A DNA stretch of 64,000 nucleotides from Parietaria judaica (Eukaryota > Streptophyta > Magnoliopsida > Rosales > Urticaceae), in contig OX940870.1 in the NCBI GenBank assembly GCA_954871525.1, positions 9,455,501-9,519,500 on the forward strand, in the 5' to 3' direction. The translations under genes and the position numbers were made by a program. How positions within the stretch are numbered: the stretch's first letter is position 1; every line of letters starts with the position of its first letter. The notes under the pieces are model-generated. The model saw only the letters and a program-made list of their open reading frames with translations, was not told the origin of the DNA and made no database searches. This document shows positions 22,652 to 35,443 of this stretch, piece by piece.

Positions 22652-24571
22652 TTATGTTTTAACATAAGATAAAACATGAATACGAAAAAATGAAACATAA
22701 ATAAAATGACAGAAAAATAAATGGAAATGAGAGAATAGCTTATGTATATTGACGATCAAACTTCGGCAGATTCCCGCTATACTTCGTTGATCCACGAATG
22801 TTTTCCTGTCTAAAAGTGTTAGAAAAATATTTTCCATTTTCATGCTCTGAAACACCAAGGACATTAATATTCCGTGTATCATCAAATAGGATTTTCCCTG
22901 TTGGAACCCATTCTCTTCTAAATTTCCACTATTTAATACTTTGGGCATTCCATTTTCATTATCCTTCAACTGAACTTTTCTTCCCTCCATGAGACATTTG
23001 AAAAGCTTATTGCATTGGGAATCAACGTGACCAGAACATTTGCAAAAACTACAAACTCTCACTTTTTGAACGATCGGTCTCCGATAGGCTTTGTGAAAGT
23101 TATGTGAATGTTTTGCAGTAGATGTTATATAAGATGTTCTAACATGAGATTCGATTTTAGAACTTGAGCACATGTTTGATATTTGACTATTTAAGATTTT
23201 AGGTTTGAAAATGATAGTGTTTTGATCAGATGAACATAAAGGGATGGGAGAGTATCCAATACCTGAATGATCACCATTTACGTTTCCTTCGATGAGAATA
23301 TCGTCAAGAGCCATTTTTCCGGATTTGAACTTTGAGAGAAGGCTTTCTAGATAGTCGATTTTGGAATTCTTCTCCTCAATTTGAATTTCAAGAGATATAG
23401 CTTGATTTTTTAAGTTTTTCACTTCGGCAATGTGACCTTCATTCTCATAGGTAATGTGAGAAATTTCAGTTTTTAGTTTTAAGTTCAAGTCACATACCTC
23501 TATCCATTTCTTGAACATTGTCTGATATAATGTTCTAACATCGTCATCGTTTGCATCTTCATCAAATTCTGCACCATCATTATTTACTGCTTCTTTTGGA
23601 TGAATTGATGAGGTGAAAGCAACATAATGACTCACAGCGCCACTTTCTTCATCATCATTGGAATCATCATCACTTGAAGATTTGTAAGACTTAGATTTTT
23701 GCTTCTTGAGTGTGTTTGCACACTCCGATCGAATATGTCCAAAACCTTCACATTCTCGACATTGTATCCCACGGTTAACATTTCTTGGCTGACTTGATTG
23801 AATATTGAATGAGGATTTATTGTCTCCAAATACCTTGACCGTCCTGCCAAAATTCTTAGAGACAAAGGCAAGGTCAGTGATAGATTCAATACTTTTACCT
23901 TTCGGCGAACGCTTTTTTTCTCTAAACTTTTGAATCATATTCATTTCATAAGTTTGGAGGGAGCCAATAAGTTCATCAAAGCTCATCTTGGAGATGTCCT
24001 TGGCTTCTTCAATGGCGGCAACTTTAGCTTCAAATATATCGGGGAGTGACCTGAGAGTTTTACGCACAAGCTTGAAATTAGAATAATTTTTACCGAGTTG
24101 ATAAGCTTGGTTAGAAATCTCCCTGATTTTTCCATTGAAATCCGATATGGTTTCATCGTCGGACATTCTCAAGTCTTCAAATTTGGATGTGAGCATTTGA
24201 AGCTTTGAAGACCGGACAGAGCTCGTTCCTTCGTGAAGATTTTGAAGCGCTTCCCAAGCCTTTTTTGCTGAGTTGCAGGTTGATATGAGCTTAAATTGAT
24301 GTTCGTCAACGGCGGAAACAATGGCATTAAGAGCACGTGAATTTGCAAGAGCATCGTTTTGTTCTTCGGTTGTCCAAGTTTCTGCAGGTTTTTCTACATA
24401 TTTTCCATCTGTATCTTCCATTGTTGGAGGACTCCATCCTTTCAACAATGTAGGCCATGCTTTTCCATCAACCGCTTGAATAAATATTGTCATCCTTGCC
24501 TTCCAATATGAGTAGTTAGTTCCATCAAGAACGGGAGGACGAACAATGAACACTGTTTCCTTGCTTCCCAT
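22652..24571 (-). CDS. copia-type Gag protein, 639 aa, no Pol
   Basis: Starts MGSKETVFIVRPPVLDGTNY at 24571; the open frame extends upstream into the primer-binding site and LTR, so this ATG is preferred. N-terminal gag region with NYSYWKARMTIFIQ and SAKKAWEALQNLHEG (gag-polypeptide UBN2 type) about residues 15-220; a zinc knuckle CRECEGFGHIRSEC near 285-298; an acidic, coiled-coil-like middle; a second Cys/His motif CSFCKCSGHVDSQC near 525-540. The frame stops without entering protease or integrase. Gag would form the RNA-packaging particle; replication would require Pol from a related full copia element. Unbroken frame despite no enzymes suggests recent activity or selection on gag. Confidence 0.9.
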   Translation of the reverse strand: MGSKETVFIVRPPVLDGTNYSYWKARMTIFIQAVDGKAWPTLLKGWSPPTMEDTDGKYVEKPAETWTTEEQNDALANSRALNAIVSAVDEHQFKLISTCNSAKKAWEALQNLHEGTSSVRSSKLQMLTSKFEDLRMSDDETISDFNGKIREISNQAYQLGKNYSNFKLVRKTLRSLPDIFEAKVAAIEEAKDISKMSFDELIGSLQTYEMNMIQKFREKKRSPKGKSIESITDLAFVSKNFGRTVKVFGDNKSSFNIQSSQPRNVNRGIQCRECEGFGHIRSECANTLKKQKSKSYKSSSDDDSNDDEESGAVSHYVAFTSSIHPKEAVNNDGAEFDEDANDDDVRTLYQTMFKKWIEVCDLNLKLKTEISHITYENEGHIAEVKNLKNQAISLEIQIEEKNSKIDYLESLLSKFKSGKMALDDILIEGNVNGDHSGIGYSPIPLCSSDQNTIIFKPKILNSQISNMCSSSKIESHVRTSYITSTAKHSHNFHKAYRRPIVQKVRVCSFCKCSGHVDSQCNKLFKCLMEGRKVQLKDNENGMPKVLNSGNLEENGFQQGKSYLMIHGILMSLVFQSMKMENIFLTLLDRKTFVDQRSIAGICRSLIVNIHKLFSHFHLFFCHFIYVSFFRIHVLSYVKT

Positions 24572-24638
24572 GATGTGTGTGAGATGACTAGATCGAATCA
24601 CTGTCTTTGACACCAAAGATTTAACGTCAGTGAACCAA

Positions 24639-24650
24639 GCTCTGATACCA
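24639..24650 (-). other. Primer-binding site of the gag-only copia element
   Basis: GCTCTGATACCA on the plus strand, i.e. TGGTATCAGAGC in element sense, complementary to the 3' end of plant initiator tRNA-Met. It starts two bases after the LTR end. Confidence 0.93.
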
Positions 24651-24652
24651 AT

Positions 24653-25315
24653 TGTAAGAGTCAGTTTCTCACAGTTTATGTTATACTCGATGTTAGAACA
24701 TAATTTTAAACATAAACAGAACACGAGATTTTTTGGTAACCCAGTTCGCAAAATCCCATGTTGGATAATCTACTTCTGGGGAGCCCTTGCTCAGATTGAT
24801 CAAACAAAGATTACAGAAGGATTGTTACAATATGAATATTCTATATTAAATAAACATAAAAGGCTCCCCCTTAATGTTGTAACGGGCTAAGCGAAGCCAT
24901 CCTTCATCTTCCGAATGATCCGAGGTGCAAGCTCCACTTGCGGAACGTCACGCTGAACTCCTTTCAGCTACCAGCTCCTGTGGTTGACGTTCACCTTCAC
25001 CAAAGGATTTTCTCAAGGTGTTTGAAGTTGTAGTTTGAGTGAAGTGCTTGACAATGATGAAGCCAAAGGATGATAAAGAGAGGACTTTACTCTTTCCTTG
25101 TTTCAGCACTTCAACGTTCAAATTGGAGGGGTAAAACTGTCCACCTTGCTGAATAAACTATTTGAGGGAAAAGGACAAGTCAAGTCCTATATGCCCAAAA
25201 TGGTATAACACTATTAAGAACTCATACCTAGGATAAGTCCATGTCCACAAATGCAAATAAGTCAAATACATATTGATCCACAAAAATAGACAATAAGAAA
25301 AAGTGTAATCCATCA
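24653..25315 (-). repeat. 5' LTR of the gag-only copia element, 663 bp
   Basis: On the minus strand it starts TGATGGATTACAC at 25315 and ends CTGACTCTTACA at 24653. Confidence 0.95.
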
Positions 25316-26350
25316 ATTCTCATGCTCGCTGACACGAAAAAGGGAGAAGTCCAATCTGTGGACGCTCAAGCAACGGGAAAATGAATCCCTCCAGACATAC
25401 ATGAAAAGGTTCGTGGCAAACAAGGTCGCCAGCTACACCGACGATGATGCCGTCACCGCTGTGATCGACGACCTCCCAGTGAGCGACTTTGCGCGGTCTC
25501 TTGTGAAAGAGAGACCGACCTCCATGGAAGAGCTAATGGCACGAGCCACACGAGAAATTTCGGTCGAGGAGTACTTCGACAACCGAAGACAAGTGGATCG
25601 AGAAACTCGATGTCTAAATGACGACGAATCTCGAAGAAAGAAATGCCAACCAGGCACGTCACCAGACCTCGACGACCGATCTGGAAACGATCTCGGGGTG
25701 ACCTCACGCCGCTGAACACCTCTCCCGCGACAATCCTGAAACTTCATGAGGAAAAATTCGTCCGTCCCCCGTTAATACAAGAGAACGTCAGGCGGAACCC
25801 GAACAAATATTGCGAGTTCCACCAAGAAGACGGACACTCTACCTCTGAATGTTGGCAGTTGAAGCGACAGATTAAGAACCTAATCAAAGAAGGTCAACTC
25901 GAAAAGTATGTGTCGGGAAGGGCTGTCGACAACGACACGTCATCCGGCTAGCCTCCCAGGGCCGCCAGGAAACAACCGGCCACATCTCTCTGAGTAAACT
26001 CGTACCTTGCCTTTTTATTTCCTTTATTCCAAGAAGTACCCACAAAAGTACATTGATCTTGTAAGAAGTGCTCCCCGGAGCACAAGTTTTTGCTTTTCAG
26101 CGTTATATAAAAAGAGCTCTCACGCTCGCCCTTTTGCGAAAAAGAAAATACAGAAGGTCATCTCTCAGGAGAGCTCCTGAAAACGTGAATGAGGGTTATT
26201 TCGAAAGAACACCGACTCCACACACGCAAAAACGTCACTGGAAGGTTATCTCTGACACACCCCCTCGCACACACGGCAGGTGATCTACAAGGAAGCCCCC
26301 ACGTGACCGTAAAAGCGTACGACGGTAAGGTAACTAGCGAAACACCCTCA

Positions 26351-27538
26351 TGAACATAAACAGAGTGCTCATCCCATTCGGCCCCGAAACGCCCATCGGA
26401 GGCCCATATCTCAAAAACGGAAAGCCCAAAAAGTGTGAAAACAATTTTCAGAAGTAGAATAAAGGTCGAGCAACATAGCGCGCCCTCCGCGTGCCTTGAC
26501 AGATCCCAGATACCCTACCGCGCCCTAAACGGCTTCGACGCGCCCTGACACACCATGTCAGGGCGCGGGAATGACTAAAAAAGTTAACTTTATTTATCCC
26601 GAGGCCCCTGGCCCATCCTATAAATAGGAGCTTGATTTCATTCAAACAGTAACTCCGATTCAAACGCTATATATAGCGATAAACACCGTTTTCTCTCTTC
26701 TATATATATATATATTCCGGCAGGTTTACCCGACTAAGGTCGGAGCGGAGGTTTCAGCTAGAGCGGAAGCGCCTGATCGACGACCTGCCCTACGGAGGCT
26801 CCGGTTCTCAGTGGTCGCCTACCTATATCCCGAGTCCTAGGACTTTGCGGTAACCGGTCGGAGGACCCGGTTCCGGTCCGACGGTAAGCGGAGGGTCCGA
26901 TTTGCCGGAGGAGCTAGCTAAAGCGGAAGCGGTGGAGAAATTTCTGGCCTACCGGAGGAATCGTTAACTCCCCAGAGGAAGGTCCGAGCGTCGTCCTACT
27001 CCCACAAGCTAGAGCGGAAGCGCTAGAGGAATCCCCGGCCTACAGGAGGAATCGCCGACTCCTATAGAGAAAGCGTCGAAGGAATCCACATCTCCACTCC
27101 CACAATGGCCTTCAGGCTCACCTTGGCTAGCCCAAGAAAGGCTCAATCAACGTCTACCTTGAACTACGAGATGACCCGATCCTTGCCAACAAGTGGGTAC
27201 GTAGGCAGCCTCACCACACTCAACGAGGCGCGACATCACATCATCATCACCCCCGGCTCTACCAATCATCAACTGCTCCAGCTACGATCGTCGACCTGCC
27301 CTACGGAGGTTTCGGTTCTCTGCGATCGCCGACCTATATCCCGAGTCTTAGGACTTTGCGGTAACGGGTCGGAGGACCCGGTTCTGGGCCAACGAAAAGC
27401 GGAGGGTCCGATCCGTCAGATCCTTCAGGAACAGTGAGTCAAGCATCAAGCCCAGGAAAGTCAACAAACGGCGATGGGCCCGGCCCAATATCCAGCTTTT
27501 GGCCGCTACAGTTTTTGATTCATTTTTCGGCATCAACA
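26351..27538 (+). repeat. 3' LTR of the gypsy-type element, about 1.19 kb
   Basis: Aligns with 18711-19902 from about 26381 (GGCCC...GCCCATCGGAGGCCC) to the CATCAACA end. The first 30 bp do not match the left LTR convincingly; a start at TGAACATAAA (26351) is chosen only because it gives almost the same length. No good polypurine tract precedes it, so this junction may be rearranged. Numerous substitutions separate the two LTRs, so this insertion is older than the copia element inside it. Confidence 0.75.
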
Positions 27539-27692
27539 GAAACGAAGGCATCAATTTCGAAAGATACTAGGGCATATCAAGAACGAAGAATCAAGCTTCA
27601 AGTCCCGATTTGACCGTCAACGATTATTAGGCCCGGTCTAGAATCAAGAGTTGAGCCGCAATAGTACGTGGATCGATTTTTGGAGGTAAACA

Positions 27693-28027
27693 TAGGCAGT
27701 AAAATAGGTAATGCAGTGCAAAGTGGGCCGATATTCCATAGAGTTTGTGGACAATTGGCATTTGGTGACCGTTGATGTCAAAACGACGCCGTTTGGGCTA
27801 ACAACACTGACATCGTTGTGGTCGTCACTCACGCGATTCTCCACATATTTCTTCTTCCATTTCAGGCCTTGATCTCATCGTCTTCTTCTTCTTCTTCCAT
27901 GTAAGTTTCTTTCTTCAATTCTCTTTACCATTTTTACTCTGTTGATGGTTTTCAGCATCCAAGGCGATAAGGTACACAGCCGTCGCTTCGATCCTTACGG
28001 TTTTGGTTGTGGTTCTGTTTTTCCAGA
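27693..28027 (+). promoter_or_regulatory. ASP5 promoter and 5' UTR with a leader intron
   Basis: No TATA box. GTGGGCC near 27722 is a possible TCP-factor site. A likely 5' UTR exon ends in a TCTTCTTCTTCTTCTTCC tract at 27900; GTAAGT follows, and CAG at 28024-28026 directly precedes AATGG, so the leader intron would be 27901-28026. The old LTR ends at 27692, only about 150 bp before the likely transcript start. Confidence 0.55.
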
Positions 28028-30728
<2,701 letters not shown>

Positions 30729-31964
30729 AGCAGATTGTGACTGAACATCACTATATGATCTCGTTAGAATAATGGCATGCTTCTGTTGTTGCATGTTTTG
30801 AGAATTGCTTTTATTGTTAATATTTCTCGAGTTCAAGATAGGCTTCTGAATGGTCAATGTATTTGAGGGATCAAAATCTTTTGATAAGTGGATTTTTGAA
30901 GAGAGAGAGAGATGGATTGCCTAGCCATTTTCTTTTATCAAGAAATAAAAACGACAACTTTAAAATGATATAACTACTCAATCTTACTTTAACGATATTT
31001 GGGACATAAAAGTACTCATTTTTTTTGTTTTAAGTATGGCAATAGCATATTGGTAATCTCCTCTTCTTCTTTTTTTAAGGCAATAGTACTCAAAAATTAC
31101 AAAAACAGAATTGAAATTCAATTCCGTCTGTGTCAAGTTAACGTTCAATTTCCGTCCCTTAGACGCAATTCAAGGCTCGGTCTATATAAAATATTGGCTA
31201 AACAATAAAAAATAAAAACACAAAAGCGATGACGTGAACGACATTAAACTACCCAAGTAAAAAAAAACGACAAGAATATAAATAAAGTTTTTGGGTCTGA
31301 AAAATTAGTCACCCAAGACCCAAGTCCAAAAAATCCATAGAATAAAATGACTCTTTGCTGCCACGTCATCTGTCCAAACAGACTCCATTGATGAACTGAG
31401 TGCAGGTCGCTCGAGTTCTGACTCTGAGTGCAGGTCGCGCCTTAGAGAGAGGTAGGCTTTATCATCTTCAGCTACCTCAACACAATCTTGTGGCAAAAAT
31501 GCCTCTTTTTCGACCAAACTTTCTGGGCTTTGTTTCGACTCGTATTAGCCCGCAAAATTTTGAAGAATAAGTAGAATTTGAATTGATTTCTTTTTATCTC
31601 TTTTGCGATGAATATCTCTGCACGGTTCAATGGTTATGAAGTGTTGGAAATTAGATAGGTGTTTGGAAGAAGGTACTAGATTAAGATAGAAAAGCTGATG
31701 GCTTTGTTCAATTCACAAGCTCTGCTGGATATTAGGTTTAGAACATGATTTTCGGTTTATTTTTTTTTTATTTTTTAAACCCAATTTGTAGCTGGTTTTC
31801 AAGTTAAGGCTTTAATGCTTGAATAATTTGAAGCAGGTGGGCCTTTTTTTCCCCCTTCAAAAGGGATGCATTGAATTAGGGTTTTCTACTTTTGGGATTT
31901 TTCTCCATGGCGTTTCAGCTATCGACGATTTGAGCTCTTTTGAAACGGTAAACCGAGAAAGAAA
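30729..31964. other. ASP5 3' flank and upstream region of the thioredoxin-like gene
   Basis: No gene supported. A short direct repeat CTGAGTGCAGGTCGC occurs at about 31396 and 31425. The last few hundred bases may be leader sequence of the next gene; I cannot place its transcription start. Confidence 0.5.
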
Positions 31965-32950
31965 ATGGGTTCTCTTCCGAAACGGCCTATATTTTGTATG
32001 AAGTTGCCGTGGGACTTGAACCAAAATGGAAAAAGTCGCAGTGACTGCACGTTCGAGACTCCCTGGCTCTTTAAATCTGTGCAAACCATTGGATCGATGG
32101 CCTTCAACTTCATCACCTCGGTTTCGGAATCGTCGAGAAGTACATTGACGAACAATAGCTTCAAACCCTTTCGGTCTGACGCCATTTCTGGTCAGAACAG
32201 AAGTTCAAAGACAAAGACGAAACTAGTCTTGAGTCCCGAAGAGCAAGGTGAAGCGGAGCAGAGTGCCTTCGCCTTGGCACTGGCGAGCCAGAAAGAGGCC
32301 ACGATTCTCGAGTTCTACTCACCGAAGTGTCTACTCTGCAATTCCTTGCTTAACTTTGTGACGGAGATAGAGGGACGGAATTCGGATTGGCTAAACATAG
32401 TCATGGCAGATGCTGAGAACGATAAATGGTTACCTGAGGTACTTTTTTTAGTCTTCCGAACATTCGTTATACACAGAAAATCGAATAACCAGAATCCAGC
32501 ATACTCGTTTTTTTACCACTTCCGGTTTTAGGGATTTATAGGTTCTTTTAAGAGTTCTTTACTGTAGGAGATGTTGCGTATTTTTGGTTTCTATCAATTG
32601 ACGTTAAATTTTTAATAGAATTTTTCTTCCTCAGTACAAGTAGCGATTTTGAAACTGGCGAAAATTGGAATTGAAAACCGGTTTCATGTTCCTAGTCTCA
32701 ATAGCTCGCGTGAAGTTTGACTTGAACGAAAAAAATTTGTGTAACTTCTCGAATTGGTCTATTCCTTGACATAATTTCTGTTGTAATGCAGCTCCTTCAT
32801 TATGAAATAAGTTATGTGCCTTGCTTTGTACTTCTCGACAAGAACGGAAGGGCGTTAGCAAAGACCAGCGTTCCAAGCAGCCGGCGACATGTAATCGCGG
32901 GCATCTCCCATCTTCTCAAAATGAAACGTCCTGCTAAAAGGAATGGCTAG
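31965..32950 (+). CDS. Thioredoxin-fold protein with CxxC, probably organellar, 210 aa
   Basis: Two exons, 31965-32438 and 32792-32950, joined at a phase-0 GT-AG intron. The C-terminal half is a thioredoxin fold: [20 protein letters not shown] with the redox pair C122/C125, a strand [15 protein letters not shown], and the cis-proline P168 in [16 protein letters not shown]. The active site CLLC differs from the classical CGPC, so redox potential and partners are uncertain. About 85 residues of Ser/Lys-rich N-terminus precede it and could be a transit peptide. I recognise the fold but not a named plant protein; chloroplast or mitochondrial placement is inference. The ATG used is the first in the frame. 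Confidence 0.85.
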
Positions 32951-34040
32951 ACGGAATTTGGATCTCTTAGAGAAAAATGGATGGAGATATGTGCTTGATT
33001 CGGCATTTTGTAGATTTAGACTGGATTGTTTTTGCCTAAGCGATGTTGCTGTTTCTTGCTTGAGTTCAAGTATGCAATTCCTCAGGCGAGATAGTTACTG
33101 AAATTGATTCATCATCCCTACGAACATATTACTTCTTAGTTGTATGGAGGTTGCGTTTATGGGTTAGGTTTGGACATATATAATATATATAAACTGTATA
33201 ATAGTCTTTAAGATTCTTGGAATGCTTCTGTTTGGTGAAGCACAATACTAATGCAACTTTGACAAATGTTAATTAGTTACTATAGACTTAGAGCACTGTT
33301 AGAATTAAGCTATAATCCTGGATCGAAAACGAATACACGAATACAAAACAAAACGAAAAAAATAAATTTTATAGTAATTCGCTTTCGGCAAGAAGTATGT
33401 CCACTGGAACTCTTGTAAATCATCTTCACTATATAGTGTTTGGCGAAGCATCATCGTCTCGAGGGTTTTAATTCCGTGGACGTTAGCCACGAGTTTGCGG
33501 TTCCAGACTTCAGCCGTGAGATTGCTCCTTTTCCGATTAAGAAAGGAGGGGGGACAGTAGCCGAGGCGCCAGTTGGGGCCCCGGATCGGCTGTAGCACTT
33601 TTAGACTCCAGATGGACACTAGTTGTGTTTGAATGGAAATATTTAGGAAGTAGAAGTTTGATTGTTGACTGTCGTACAATCTTATCTGTTCTGATCTGAT
33701 GATGATGATCTTCGAAGAGCGTGGTCTCAACGATATGATGACTTCACGTGGCTTCAACGATCCATGGCAGAGTAGGCCATGTGAGCTCTCGAGTGCTTTG
33801 CTACTCCTTTAATTCAATCTCAAACCAACCCATTAATCAAAAGAAGAAAACCAGATAGGATTAATACCAGGAATTTATTACTGCGTAATTAATATATAAA
33901 CACCAGATTGGCTAATGCAGTTAATTCCGAACATCAAAAAGGAACTCAGCAATGGTCAATTCAAGCTCATACAACTACTAAAAGCATGCTGTTCGTCATT
34001 CCACACCAACTATGAGGATGCGCTTACACGCTTGACTGCT
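32951..34040. other. Intergenic; contains an unassigned 150-codon frame (33305-33757, minus)
   Basis: The open frame at 33305-33757 on the minus strand begins MKPREVIISLRPRSSK and has no motif I recognise and no obvious splice partners, so it is not called as a gene. Otherwise AT-rich 3' flanks of the neighbouring genes. Confidence 0.4.
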
Positions 34041-34313
34041 TCAGTGAGAGTGAAGTGGCGGTGCCGAAACAACCACCGGCGACGGGGAAACATAAGGCCT
34101 CGGCAACGGGTTGCCGTCGATGCAAGAAGAGCACTTGGTCTCCGCCCAGCTCTCCAGGTCGTAGTGGCCGTACCCCATTATCCTCTTCCCCGAGCAGAGC
34201 CTCCCGACCACCACCGCCACGGCCCCCAATATCATCACCACCACCATCACCGCCACCACCGGCCCCATCGACCCGTGACGGCTCGCGTGAGACACGTACG
34301 GTTCTTGGTTCAT
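34041..34313 (-). CDS. Small single-pass membrane protein, 90 aa, unknown function
   Basis: One exon from ATG at 34313. A hydrophobic helix spans about residues 18-37 (PVVAVMVVVMILGAVAVVVG), followed by a conserved-looking cytosolic or lumenal segment GRLCSGKRIMGYGHYDLESW and ETKCSSCIDG, then a Pro-rich tail. I recall small plant membrane proteins with this RLCSG...GYD.E.W....CSSCIDG pattern, but no function. The frame is open a little upstream (first codon GTG), so a longer product with a non-ATG start is unlikely. Confidence 0.75.
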   Translation of the reverse strand: MNQEPYVSHASRHGSMGPVVAVMVVVMILGAVAVVVGRLCSGKRIMGYGHYDLESWAETKCSSCIDGNPLPRPYVSPSPVVVSAPPLHSH

Positions 34314-35443
34314 TGGCAACGACGTTTCACTACCACCACCTATAATCACCCTCTTCTCTGTGCATTTGAAAAGATGAAAAAACTCGTTACATTGAGACAG
34401 ATATCCAAGTAATGTGAGGATTAGATATTGCAGTGTGTGATTGTGGAGGTCAGAGAGAGAGAGAGAAGTACATGGAAAGGTCGTACTTGAGCTTCGAAAA
34501 TAAGTTTCTCCGAGAAGGAAAGAAATTGGTTATGTGGTGGGTCCAAATGGGTCATGGTGATTGGTGAGAACCAGAGTAGTTTATGACAATTATATAAGAG
34601 TTAACACATGAGTACTAAATATTCATATGACTTTTTTTAATCATGAATTCAATCCTTTTTTCTTTCACGTCCAAAGATCTAATGTCAACTAATTTGTTAA
34701 AGTACAATACCAAAAAAAAAAAAAAGGTTAAAATTTCTAAAAGTTAAACGGATCCAAGGCGTAGTGGCAAAAGTCTGTTAAATCATTGAAAAAAAGGAAC
34801 AAAATTTTGAAGATAAACAAAATAGTAGACATTAAATATAGGAGGAAAACAAGAGTTATGTCACCACAAAAGTTAAAACACCGAGTACTTATAATGCTAT
34901 TAACCGATTATATAAGAATATCTTGTATTAAATTGCTTTACCTGGTAAGAAAGAGAAGCGCTATTTCAAAAATGACCCATCACTTTGAGAAACTCAAGTG
35001 ATTTCCCGATTAGTATTAGAGTCTGAGAGCTGGTGTTGCCATTTATGCCGAGCTACGGAGCAAGGATTGGATTGGAGTGGAGTGTGGACCACTGTACAGT
35101 AAAAAACCAGAACAACACAGGCTAATAAGTATTAACGTGTCCAAACAATCTGCAACACTTTGACACCACGTCACGTCGTACAAGGAAAAAGGTAAAAAAA
35201 ATTCAATGTCGTTTTCACCAAAATGTACCACGACTACCTAAAAAAGGTACAGTATCTCTTAAGCCTATCACAACAATCTTCATGAAACTAGCCGTTATTA
35301 AGTGACTGATAAATGCCAGAGAGATTACCAATCTGAAAATATTAGCATTTAGCACTGATTGATTTAATATCCAGAATATTAATAAACAATAAAAGTACAA
35401 CAATATTTTAGAGCTATGGTACTTTTCGGTCAACAATCAAATT
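34314..35443. other. Intergenic between small membrane protein gene and CTC1
   Basis: No gene supported. A GA-rich tract (about 34451-34468) lies in the probable promoter/leader of the small membrane protein. The segment next to 35443 should include the CTC1 3' UTR. Confidence 0.5.

Larger units (their letters stand above)
21049..25315 (-). mobile_element. Gag-only copia element, 4267 bp, nested in the gypsy element
   Basis: Perfect 5-bp target duplication ATTCT (21044-21048 and 25316-25320). Two 663-bp LTRs differ at about two positions that I could find, so insertion was recent. Primer-binding site TGGTATCAGAGC (complement at 24639-24650) two bases from the 5' LTR and a polypurine tract (complement CTCCCCCTTTGG, 21713-21725) next to the 3' LTR are both excellent. 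Between them is one gag frame and about 0.9 kb with no pol. All sites needed in cis are therefore present, but the enzymes must come from elsewhere. Confidence 0.95.
20340..25951 (+). pseudogene. Gypsy-type gag, broken by stops, a frameshift and a copia insertion
   Basis: The frame begins at an ATG at 20340. Recognisable gag segments: VFEWYQRLLKRSISSFEELK (about 20962-21022) before the copia insertion and ENESLQTYMKRFVANKVASY (about 25380-25440) after it, the Retrotrans_gag pattern of plant gypsy elements; then YCEFHQEDGHSTSECWQLKR (about 25810-25868), the usual Cys/His segment near the end of such gags. In-frame stops lie at 20679-20681 and near 20875; the reading frame shifts between about 25643 and 25715; the copia element enters at 21048/25316. 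After 25951 no pol domain follows. Confidence 0.85.
18711..27538 (+). mobile_element. Gag-only Ty3/gypsy-type element (TR-GAG-like), interrupted by a copia element
   Basis: Perfect 5-bp target duplication GAAAC at 18706-18710 and 27539-27543. Starts TGTTATGGGTGATTTT and ends CGGCATCAACA. Total 8828 bp; without the nested copia insertion about 4.6 kb. It has LTRs of about 1.19 kb, a decayed gypsy-type gag, and no trace of protease, reverse transcriptase, RNase H or integrase. Both LTRs have TATAAATA (19002, 26619), giving plus orientation. This architecture (terminal repeats plus gag only) is what has been described as TR-GAG; mobility would depend on another element. Confidence 0.9.
18236..27692 (+). 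mobile_element. Old gypsy-type LTR (solo-like), split by a later insertion
   Basis: The left part is 18236-18710 (starts TGTTATGGGTATTTTTGG), the right part 27544-27692 (ends GGAGGTAAACA); together about 620 bp. Between them sits the gypsy element 18711-27538 with its own target duplication. The 5' end matches the start of the unit at 60792 (TGTTATGGGTATTTyTsSGAGTC) and the 3' end shares GTGGATCG... with 61765 onward. Possible flanks CCGGC (18231-18235) and TAGGC (27693-27697) agree at only three of five bases, so the duplication is decayed or the end is slightly misplaced. Confidence 0.6.

Noticed and set aside
25401..25951. Two overlapping frames of about 100 codons as separate genes
   Set aside because: They are parts of one decayed gag separated by a frameshift.
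33305..33757. 150-codon frame on the minus strand
   Set aside because: No recognised motif, no splice partners, amino-acid composition typical of AT-rich noncoding DNA. Left as unassigned.
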